In this document: one piece after another, positions 57,665 to 64,000 of the stretch
Numbering within the stretch: position 1 is the stretch's first letter
How the letters are laid out: the number at the start of each line of letters is the position of its first letter
From: an uncultured bacterium
Lineage (GTDB): Bacteria; Krumholzibacteriota; Krumholzibacteriia; LZORAL124-64-63
Assembly: GCA_937910695.1 (NCBI GenBank)
Contig: CALEMW010000009.1
Coordinates: 1-64,000, forward strand
Direction of reading: 5' to 3'
Length of the DNA stretch: 64,000 nucleotides
Made by a program: the position numbers and the translations under genes
Notes under the pieces: model-generated
What the model was told of the DNA's origin: nothing
The model's database searches: none
Seen by the model: only the letters and a program-made list of their open reading frames with translations

Positions 57665-59013
57665 GCATTCTCCTCTATGATCGACCGGGCGATATGCTCG
57701 ACCCGATTGGCGTACAACGTGCCCTCGCGCAGACCCTCGGGGGTGACCAGGACGGAGTCTCCCTGCTCCCAAATGTCGGGGACCAGGACCGTGGCGTAGT
57801 TGCCAGTGGTCGCGTGGACCCAGCCCGGAAGGGGCCGGTCCGATTCCACCGTTGCCTCGAGTGTGTGGCCGATGAGGCCCCCCTCGAATGCTGATTTCTT
57901 CGCGTCGCTCAAGGTGCGCAACAGAGCCGAGCGGGCGGTGATTGTCTCGCTGTGGCAGGGCTTCATGTCCGCGGCCTTCGTACCGGGTCGGGCCGAATAG
58001 CGGAAGACGTGAAGGTAGCTGAAGGGCGCCGTCTCGATCAGCTGCCGCGTCTGTTCGAATTCGGTCTCGGTCTCCCCCGGGAAACCCACGATGACGTCGG
58101 CGCCGATACCGAAATATGGGGCGAGTCCGGCTGCGGCGTGGACGGCTCGGGCCACGTCTGCAGCGGCGTAGGGTCGGCGCATGCGTGAGAGGACCGTATC
58201 GGAGCCCGACTGCATTGAAATATGGAGATACGGGCGCATGTTCGAGTGCTTTGTGAACAATTCCAGCAGGGGTTCGTGAACCTCGTTGGGGTGGATGCTG
58301 CTCAGACGGAAGCGCAGATCCGGAAACCGCGACGCCAGCATGTCGATCAGGCCGGTCAACCCCGGCAGCCACCGTAAATCTCTGCCGTAACTCCCCATGT
58401 GGACGCCGGTCAGCACGATCTCGCTGAATCCTGCGTCGCGCAACTCGGAGACCTGCCCCACCACGTCTTGAGGATCCCTGCTACGGCCGGGGCCGCGGGC
58501 TTTCCAGATCAGGCAGTAGGTGCAGCGGAGGTCGCAGCCGTCCTGGATCTTCACATAGGCGCGGGTGCGGCCGTCGAAATCGGTGATGCGGTGCGAGCGG
58601 AATGCCAGACGCTTGGAATACTGGGTTACCTCCAGCAGGCGCTGCTCTTCGTAGAGCAGGCGTGGCAGCCACTGGTGGATGTCTTCCCGTTCGTTGACGC
58701 CGATGATGCCGTCCAGTTCTGTCATCTCGGCGAGGGCTTCAGGCTGGGTCTGGGCGTAACAGCCAGTAACCACGATCTTGGCGTCGGGTGCACGCCGACG
58801 CACGCGCCGAGCCAGCTGACGACACTTCTGATCGGCCTTCACCGTCACGGTGCAGCTGTTCAGGATGTAGACGTCGGCCGGATCGTCCCAGTCGACGATC
58901 TCGCAACGAAGGTCCGCGGGAAGACGCGCCTTCATCACTTCGGTGTCGTATTGATTCATACGGCAACCGAGGGTCAGGAAGGCCACCCTCACCGTCGTGA
59001 AACGGTCATGCAC
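57661..59013 (-). CDS. mtaB: tRNA (N6-threonylcarbamoyladenosine(37)-C2)-methylthiotransferase MtaB
   Basis: A 450-residue paralogue of MiaB: AFLTLGCRMNQYDTEVM, NSCTVTVKADQK, third Cys in GCYAQTQP, radical SAM motif CDLRCTYC, and C-terminal TRAM domain. The GCRMNQYDTE and SCTVT forms fit MtaB (acts on t6A37) more than MiaB or RimO. Coupled to miaB. It starts 68 bases downstream of the rpsA stop, past a terminator. Confidence 0.92.
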   Translation of the reverse strand: MHDRFTTVRVAFLTLGCRMNQYDTEVMKARLPADLRCEIVDWDDPADVYILNSCTVTVKADQKCRQLARRVRRRAPDAKIVVTGCYAQTQPEALAEMTELDGIIGVNEREDIHQWLPRLLYEEQRLLEVTQYSKRLAFRSHRITDFDGRTRAYVKIQDGCDLRCTYCLIWKARGPGRSRDPQDVVGQVSELRDAGFSEIVLTGVHMGSYGRDLRWLPGLTGLIDMLASRFPDLRFRLSSIHPNEVHEPLLELFTKHSNMRPYLHISMQSGSDTVLSRMRRPYAAADVARAVHAAAGLAPYFGIGADVIVGFPGETETEFEQTRQLIETAPFSYLHVFRYSARPGTKAADMKPCHSETITARSALLRTLSDAKKSAFEGGLIGHTLEATVESDRPLPGWVHATTGNYATVLVPDIWEQGDSVLVTPEGLREGTLYANRVEHIARSIIEENA

Positions 59014-59032
59014 ATTCCATCTCCGGGATACG

Positions 59033-59061
59033 GAAAAGGGGTGGCCGAGCCACCCCTTTCC
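59033..59061 (-). terminator. Rho-independent terminator after rpsA
   Basis: On the minus strand the stem GGGGTGGC/GCCACCCC with a 3-base loop and flanking A/T pairs is followed by TTTTCC, 20 bases after the rpsA stop. Confidence 0.83.
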
Positions 59062-59080
59062 CAGCGGATCGGAACGGGGA

Positions 59081-61204
59081 TTACACCTCGTTCTTGTCCT
59101 CGTCGTCGTCCGATGTTTCGTCTACAGCTTCGGCTGCCTCGACGGCAGCTTCGACTTCGGCGGGTGCCTCCTGAGCCTCGACGGCTTCGGGTGCAGCCTC
59201 CTCGATCGCATCTTCAACGACATCTTCAACGGACGCTTCCACAGCTTCGGTTGTCTCAGCTGCTTCGGCGACGGGCTCGGCGTCATCGGTGTCCAACCCG
59301 AGGTCGGGTACGGGTGCATCATCGATGTCGGCGTAGTCGTCGTCCATGGCATCGCCGCTCTCACTGGACTGATCGGCCGCCACGGCGTCCTCGTTCAAGG
59401 GGTGTTCACTGATGAACGCCTCGAGGTCCTCGCGGGGCTGATCCTTGAAGAACTCAGCCACTGAAAGGACGATCCGCCGGTTCTCTGCATCCATCTTGAT
59501 GACGTGCAGAGGCAGCGACTCTTCCTCTTGGAAGTGGTACTGAGGCTTCTCCAGTTTGGGCACGGCCATGTGGCCGACGGGCACGAAGCCCTCCAGGTCG
59601 CCGCCGATCTCCACCACGACGCCGTGGTCGAGCATGCGGATGATCTTGCCTTCGACCTGACGGCCGACGGGATAATCCTCGGCCAAGGTCGGCCAAGGGT
59701 TGTCCTGGAGCTGCTTCACGCCCAGGCTGATCCGCCGCTTGTCGGTGTCGATGTCCAGGATCTGCACCTGAACGAGGTCGCCTTTGCGGACGATCTCCTT
59801 GGGGTGCCGGACGCGCTTGGTCCAGGACATGTCCGAGATGTGCACCAGACCGTCGATGCCCTCTTCAACCTCGACGAAAGCGCCGAAGTCGGTGAGGTTG
59901 CGCACGCGGCCCTCGATGATGGTGCCCACCGGATAACGCTCGTGCAGCGTCGTCCAGGGATCCTGCTCGGTCTGCTTGAGACCCAGCGAGATCTTCTCGT
60001 TCTCCTTGTCGATCTTCAGGACCATCACTTCCACCGCATCGCCGATCGAGAGGATCTTCGACGGGTGCTTGATGTGACGGGTCCAGGACATCTCGGAAAT
60101 GTGAATGAGACCCTCGATGCCCTCTTCCAGCTCCACGAAGGCGCCGTAGTTGGTGATCGAAACGACCTTGCCGTTCACGACCGTCTTCTCGGGGTACTTC
60201 TTGTCCACATCTTCCCAGGGATATGCCTGAAGCTGCTTCAGGCCGAGAGAAATCCTCTCCCGATCACGGTCGAAGTCCAGAATCTTGACTTCGATCTCGT
60301 CCCCGATGCTCACGACCTCGCTCGGATGCTTGACCCGGCCCCACGAAAGATCCGTGATGTGGAGCAATCCGTCGATACCGCCAAGATCCACGAACGCACC
60401 GAAGTCGGTGATGTTCTTCACCACTCCCTTGCGGACCTGGTTCTTGTCGAGATCGGACATGAGGGTCGTCTTCTTCGCCTCGCGATCGCGTTCCAGGACA
60501 ATGCGTCGGCTCACCACGACGTTGCGACGCCGCTTGTTCTTCTTGATGATCTGGCAGGTGATCTCTTCGCCGATCATCTGGTCCAGGTCGGGCACCTGAC
60601 GCAGGGCCACCTGGGAGCCGGGCAGGAACGTGTCGACACCCCAGAGCTTGACGACCAGGCCGCCCTTGATGCGGCGGTCAACCATGCCCTTGACCATGTC
60701 GCCGGCCTCGTGGGCCGTCTTGATCTTGTCCCAGACCTTGAGGAAGTCCGCGCGTTCCTTGGACAGGACGACCAGGCCGTCCTGATCCTCGAGAGACTCG
60801 AGGAACACGTCGAACTCGTCGCCGACCGAAAGTTCGCAGCCGGCGAACTCTTCGATGGCGATGATACCCTCGCTCTTGAAGCCGATGTTCAGCAGGACCT
60901 CGTTCTCGCGCACTTCGACAATGATGCCTTTGAGAATCTGGCCTTCGGCGATCTCGTTGAGGGTCTCCTCGTACTGGTTGAGGAGAGAGAGCATCTCATC
61001 GTCAGTCAGGTTCAGTTCACCTTCGTCGTCGTCGAAGTAGTCCCTGTTGACGATTGCGCTCGGGTCGAACTCAAGGGTCAGCTTGGGAGCTGGCACTTTC
61101 GCCACTACGTCGTCGTAGTCGGCAGAGCCGTGAGATGAGCGACTTCCGGGGGCGTAAGAATGGGCCTCTCCGGCCTCATCCCCCGCGTTGGGGTTGGGAT
61201 TCAT
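59081..61204 (-). CDS. rpsA: 30S ribosomal protein S1 with long acidic tail
   Basis: A 707-residue protein with six S1/OB repeats (for example NITDFGAFVDLGGIDGLLHI, SITNYGAFVELEEGIEGL), which bind mRNA and help initiation. The last 100 or so residues are an Ala/Glu/Asp-rich tail without lysine or arginine for long runs, ending DETSDDDEDKNEV. E. coli S1 has 557 residues and no such tail. The N-terminus also has an added 50-residue Ser/Asp-rich part. ATG with AGGAGG upstream; own promoter and a leader hairpin. Confidence 0.96.
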   Translation of the reverse strand: MNPNPNAGDEAGEAHSYAPGSRSSHGSADYDDVVAKVPAPKLTLEFDPSAIVNRDYFDDDEGELNLTDDEMLSLLNQYEETLNEIAEGQILKGIIVEVRENEVLLNIGFKSEGIIAIEEFAGCELSVGDEFDVFLESLEDQDGLVVLSKERADFLKVWDKIKTAHEAGDMVKGMVDRRIKGGLVVKLWGVDTFLPGSQVALRQVPDLDQMIGEEITCQIIKKNKRRRNVVVSRRIVLERDREAKKTTLMSDLDKNQVRKGVVKNITDFGAFVDLGGIDGLLHITDLSWGRVKHPSEVVSIGDEIEVKILDFDRDRERISLGLKQLQAYPWEDVDKKYPEKTVVNGKVVSITNYGAFVELEEGIEGLIHISEMSWTRHIKHPSKILSIGDAVEVMVLKIDKENEKISLGLKQTEQDPWTTLHERYPVGTIIEGRVRNLTDFGAFVEVEEGIDGLVHISDMSWTKRVRHPKEIVRKGDLVQVQILDIDTDKRRISLGVKQLQDNPWPTLAEDYPVGRQVEGKIIRMLDHGVVVEIGGDLEGFVPVGHMAVPKLEKPQYHFQEEESLPLHVIKMDAENRRIVLSVAEFFKDQPREDLEAFISEHPLNEDAVAADQSSESGDAMDDDYADIDDAPVPDLGLDTDDAEPVAEAAETTEAVEASVEDVVEDAIEEAAPEAVEAQEAPAEVEAAVEAAEAVDETSDDDEDKNEV

Positions 61205-61233
61205 GTGACTTTCCTCCTAAGAACACAGATTCA

Positions 61234-61251
61234 CCCGGCAGATACACCGGG
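61234..61251 (-). promoter_or_regulatory. Hairpin in rpsA leader
   Basis: CCCGG/CCGGG with an 8-base loop, in the 57-base leader between the predicted start and the rpsA ribosome site. S1 is known to repress its own mRNA in other bacteria through leader structure; the link here is inference. Confidence 0.4.
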
Positions 61252-61260
61252 CGTCGCGCG

Positions 61261-61289
61261 AATATACACCCCGAGAGGTCCTGTTGCAA
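61261..61289 (-). promoter_or_regulatory. Sigma-70-type promoter for rpsA
   Basis: On the minus strand TTGCAA (61289-61284), a 17-base spacer, then TATATT (61266-61261). It lies between the cmk-plsC fusion and rpsA and gives a leader of about 50 bases. Confidence 0.72.
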
Positions 61290-61314
61290 GGGAATCAAGG
61301 CGATTGAGGCAGGA

Positions 61315-62781
61315 TCAGGACTTTTCCCTACGGAAAGTCTTGGCTTCTTTGCGCAGAACCTTGGGGCGCGCACGATCTGCAGATTCTCGCTCCTCGGTGG
61401 TCATGGGCGTTCTTGCAAAGGATCGGGCCTGCAGTTCGAGATAGATCTGATCGAAGAGCTGGGCGATCAGTCGGCTGATCCCACGATCGTCGAGCCGATT
61501 GCGGAGAGCGGCAAGAGCCCTCAAACGGACCGGAGGAGCAAAAGTAACTTCCAATGGCGTATTTGGTGAAGATCCGGGGACGGCGACCGTTGTGCCGCGG
61601 AAAAATACGGGTACAGCCGGAGCCTCGGTCCGCATCATCAGCTGTCCGAGTCCGTTGCGCACAGGTCCGGGCTCCCCCACGACCCTGCGCATGCCTTCGG
61701 GAAAAAACACGACATTCTGGCCCTCGGCGAGGTATTCCGCCGCAGTGTCGAAGGCATCGGCATCGAAAATGGACCGCTTGATGGGAATGGAATGGAGCAG
61801 CTTGAAGATCATCCGGCTCGGCCAGAACCGAAAGAGCTCCTCCTTGGCCACGGCCCGGAAATGACCCATACCCTCGAGGGATGCCGCCAGCATGGGCGGA
61901 TCGAGGTTGCTCACGTGGTTGGCGGCCAGGATCTTGCCCTCGTCGAATTCCACGTGCTCGCGGCCGTGGATGGTCAGGCCCAGGATCCGGCTCAACGGTC
62001 CGAACACCGCGTAAGCGAACTTGTAACGAATCGTGACGCGGGAGCTTAGCGAAGCAGCCGTCAGGCTGCGGGGACGCTGTTCATCGAGCACCGTGATGAC
62101 GGCTTCAGCCGTGCGTTCCAGCTGTTCGTCGAGGCTCAGGCGACTGTTGTCGATCACCACCGCGTCGGGCGGGATGCTCAGGGGGCTTTCCGCCCTGCTG
62201 CTGTCGCGGTTGTCCCGCGCCTCGACTTCAGCGAGCACGGTTTCGAACTCCGTCTCGTTGCCCCGACGGCGGTGCTGGTTCAGCCGTCGTTCGGCACGGG
62301 CTGCTAGGGAAGCGTCGAGATAGATCTTGGCCGAAGCGAGGGGAAAGACGACCGAGCCGATATCGCGCCCTTCCATGACCACGCCACGGCGTCTGGCGAA
62401 AGAGCGCTGGCGCTCCACCATGGCCGCGCGGATGGCTGGGTGAGCCGCCACGGCGGAGACATTGGCTTCGATGGCGGGAGTTCGGACCTGATCCGAGATG
62501 TCTTTGCCGTCCCAGAACACACGAGTTTCACGACGGGCGGGGTCGAGCTGGAGATCCGCAGCGGTGAACATGGCAAGCAGCCCGGCTTCGTCTGCGAAGG
62601 ACTGTCCCCGATCGAGGGCGGCCCAGGTCAGGGCCCGGTACATGGCACCCGAATCGACATAGAGCAGATCGAAACGTTCGGCGAGGGCGCGAGCGGTGGT
62701 CGATTTACCTGAACCGGCGGGGCCGTCGATGGCGATCACGGTATGCGGAGGTACGGTCCGGTCTTCGACAACACGGTTCAT
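61315..62781 (-). CDS. cmk: Fused cytidylate kinase and 1-acylglycerol-3-phosphate acyltransferase
   Basis: A 488-residue two-enzyme protein. Residues about 10-235: cytidylate kinase (AIDGPAGSGKSTTARAL, YVDSGAMYRA, GRDIGSVVFP). Residues about 260-470: PlsC-type acyltransferase with ANHVSNLDPPM (H-x4-D catalytic pair) and FFPEGMRR (usual FPEGTR). Cmk makes CDP/CTP precursors; the acyltransferase makes phosphatidic acid. In Firmicutes these are adjacent genes before rpsA; here they are one frame. ATG 62781 overlaps the aroF stop. Confidence 0.92.
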   Translation of the reverse strand: MNRVVEDRTVPPHTVIAIDGPAGSGKSTTARALAERFDLLYVDSGAMYRALTWAALDRGQSFADEAGLLAMFTAADLQLDPARRETRVFWDGKDISDQVRTPAIEANVSAVAAHPAIRAAMVERQRSFARRRGVVMEGRDIGSVVFPLASAKIYLDASLAARAERRLNQHRRRGNETEFETVLAEVEARDNRDSSRAESPLSIPPDAVVIDNSRLSLDEQLERTAEAVITVLDEQRPRSLTAASLSSRVTIRYKFAYAVFGPLSRILGLTIHGREHVEFDEGKILAANHVSNLDPPMLAASLEGMGHFRAVAKEELFRFWPSRMIFKLLHSIPIKRSIFDADAFDTAAEYLAEGQNVVFFPEGMRRVVGEPGPVRNGLGQLMMRTEAPAVPVFFRGTTVAVPGSSPNTPLEVTFAPPVRLRALAALRNRLDDRGISRLIAQLFDQIYLELQARSFARTPMTTEERESADRARPKVLRKEAKTFRREKS

Positions 62782-63650
62782 CAGAGATCGCGTCCGAGAG
62801 CGAGGGCGAGGGTTCGGCATTCGCCTACGAGCTTTGCAAAAGAGGAAAGTCCGAGGGTCTGGGCGGCGTCGCTCCAGGAATCACCGGGTGAAGCATGGAC
62901 TTCCACGAGCAGCCCGTCGGCGCCGGCGGCCAGGGATGCGCGGGACATGGCCGGCACCAGGTCGGCGCGGCCTGTGCCGTGGCTAGGATCGACGATCAGG
63001 GGCAGTCGGGACAGTTCGCGCAGCAGCGCCACGGCGTTGAGATCGAGGGTGTTGCGGGTGGTCGGCTCGAAGGTGCGGATCCCGCGCTCGCAGAGGACTA
63101 CCGGCGCGTCTCCCCCGCCGGCTTCGATGATGTATTCGGCGGCGCTGAGCCACTCGAAGACGGTCGTCATCAGACCGCGCTTGAGCAGGACGGGATGGCC
63201 TGATGCGCCCACTTCACGCAGCAGGGGCACGTTCTGAACGCTGCGGCTGCCCACCTGAAGCATGTCGGCGTGGGAGGCGACGAGATCCACGTCGCGGGGG
63301 TCGAGGACTTCGGTCACCACAGGCAGTCCGGTTTCGGCACGCACCTCGTCGAGCAGCAGGAGGCCTTCTTTTTCGAGCCCCTGGAAATCGTAAGGCGACG
63401 TGCGTGGTTTGTAGGCGCCGCCGCGGAGGATCGTCGCTCCGGCGGACGCCACGCCCAGCGCCGTGAGACGCAGGCTGTCGTTGGGTTCGACGGCACAAGG
63501 CCCGGCGGCGATCACGATGCGCTCGCCGCCGATGGCGACGTCCCCGACGTTCACGACGTTGCGCCGGCCGTCGGGACGCCGCAGCGAATGGCGCAGCGCC
63601 TCAGCTTCGAGCCCGATCAATGCGGGATCCTTGCAGGGTTCGCTCTTCAA
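62781..63650 (-). CDS. aroF: 3-deoxy-7-phosphoheptulonate synthase, type I-beta
   Basis: A 289-residue DAHP synthase, first step of the shikimate pathway. AAGPCAVE, RGGAYKPRTSPYDFQG, LLKRG and DPSHGTGR are the active-site segments of the AroA/KDSA-like type I-beta group. TTG 63650 overlaps the hisC stop (TTGA) with AAGGAGAT 8 bases upstream. No chorismate mutase domain is fused; the short N-terminus may carry little regulation. Confidence 0.94.
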   Translation of the reverse strand: MKSEPCKDPALIGLEAEALRHSLRRPDGRRNVVNVGDVAIGGERIVIAAGPCAVEPNDSLRLTALGVASAGATILRGGAYKPRTSPYDFQGLEKEGLLLLDEVRAETGLPVVTEVLDPRDVDLVASHADMLQVGSRSVQNVPLLREVGASGHPVLLKRGLMTTVFEWLSAAEYIIEAGGGDAPVVLCERGIRTFEPTTRNTLDLNAVALLRELSRLPLIVDPSHGTGRADLVPAMSRASLAAGADGLLVEVHASPGDSWSDAAQTLGLSSFAKLVGECRTLALALGRDL

Positions 63651-64000
63651 GCCAGGATCTCCTTGAGGGCCTCGAGGCACCGCTGATTCTCCGCGGGCAG
63701 TCCGACACTGACCCGCATTGCGCCGTCGCCGAGACCGAAGGCGTTCATGGGACGTACGATCACGCCGCGGGCCAGCAGCTGCTGCTGAACCTCGGTGGCA
63801 TTGCGGCCGGGGATACGAACGAGCAGGAAGTTGGTCTGGGACGGCGTGACGTCGCAACCGAGGCTGCGGAGCCCCGCGAAGAGTTCCTCGAGCCAGACGC
63901 GGTTGCGCAAGGCGCGGGCTGCAGTCTCTTCAGGCTGAGCGAGCACGGCGAGACAGGCGGCCTGGGCCAGGCTGTTGACGTTGAAGGGCTCTCGAGTCTT
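63647..64000 (-). CDS. hisC: Histidinol-phosphate aminotransferase-like protein (5' end beyond window)
   Basis: Only the last 117 residues are present. REPFNVNSLAQAA and the small-domain end (QTNFLLVRIPG, IVRPMNAFGLGDGAMRVSVG with the substrate-binding Arg) fit class I/II HisC-type PLP aminotransferases. The PLP-lysine region is outside. Before aroF it may act on aromatic precursors as well as histidinol phosphate. Confidence 0.87.
   Translation of the reverse strand, partial: KTREPFNVNSLAQAACLAVLAQPEETAARALRNRVWLEELFAGLRSLGCDVTPSQTNFLLVRIPGRNATEVQQQLLARGVIVRPMNAFGLGDGAMRVSVGLPAENQRCLEALKEILA

Noticed and set aside
59504-61138. 544-codon + strand frame opposite rpsA
   Set aside because: A mirror of the S1 repeats (repeated DVHQTVDAL-like segments arise from repeated S1 motifs); not a gene.

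Overview
This 64 kb window is a dense, GC-rich (about 60 percent by eye) bacterial chromosome segment. Nearly all of it is core or housekeeping sequence. Envelope and glycan genes are interspersed, and there is one striking respiratory pair. Lipopolysaccharide-type functions (lptE, lapA, lapB), a Wza-like export protein, an NlpD-like activator and a Gram-negative-style DnaK point to a diderm bacterium. Twin-arginine and multihaem cytochrome c proteins indicate anaerobic or versatile respiration. The mix (RNase Y beside ZapA, a radical SAM DUF512 protein, a Cmk-PlsC fusion upstream of rpsA) suggests a lineage outside the Proteobacteria, perhaps an uncultured FCB-type phylum. That placement is inference and was not tested by any search.

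Layout, left half (mostly + strand). 1-8216: a glycan block (truncated Gfo/Idh oxidoreductase, two GT4 and one GT2 glycosyltransferases) with tRNA-Gly, tRNA-Cys and tRNA-Leu. It is interrupted at 2.4-5.7 kb by a Tat-exported 4Fe-4S protein and an NrfD-type membrane protein fused to a 13-haem cytochrome. 8391-11403: dnaK and a primary-type sigma factor. 11459-19136: tRNA-Val, thrS, infC (ATT start), rpmI, rplT, pheS, pheT, a coiled-coil ZapB-like protein and zapA. 19137-19385: a probable 6S RNA. 19386-27386: rny, folD, ispA, dxs, nadK, recN. 27447-32424: tRNA-Arg, two small membrane proteins, then UDP-sugar dehydrogenase, epimerase, export protein and initiating sugar transferase. 32542-35466: a sigma-54 activator, lptE and holA.

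Right half (almost all - strand). Reading from the right edge: hisC (cut), aroF, cmk-plsC fusion, rpsA with its own promoter; then mtaB, miaB, lapA, lapB, a SPOR protein, mutS, a GAF/degenerate-GGDEF protein, mutL, miaA; tRNA-Gly, a radical SAM DUF512 protein, der, plsY, gpsA, a MerR regulator; tRNA-Pro(GGG), a GT2, surE, pcm, a COG2426 membrane protein, tRNA-Pro(CGG), an NlpD-like protein, apt and tRNA-Arg(CCT). A stand-alone PqqD-like protein (+) and a DUF4870-like membrane protein (-) lie at the strand-switch near 35.5-36.4 kb.

How the genes work together: translation (thrS, infC, rpmI, rplT, pheST, rpsA, miaA, miaB, mtaB, nine tRNAs), isoprenoid supply (dxs, ispA), phospholipid synthesis (plsY, gpsA, plsC), LPS control (lapAB, lptE), mismatch repair (mutS, mutL with an endonuclease motif) and surface glycan assembly. 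No CRISPR array, insertion sequence, prophage or replication origin was seen, and no gap over 300 bases lacks a gene or RNA. The most unusual items are the NrfD-multihaem fusion, the 6S RNA locus, the infC leader with its ATT start, the Cmk-PlsC fusion, and the sensor-like protein between mutS and mutL.
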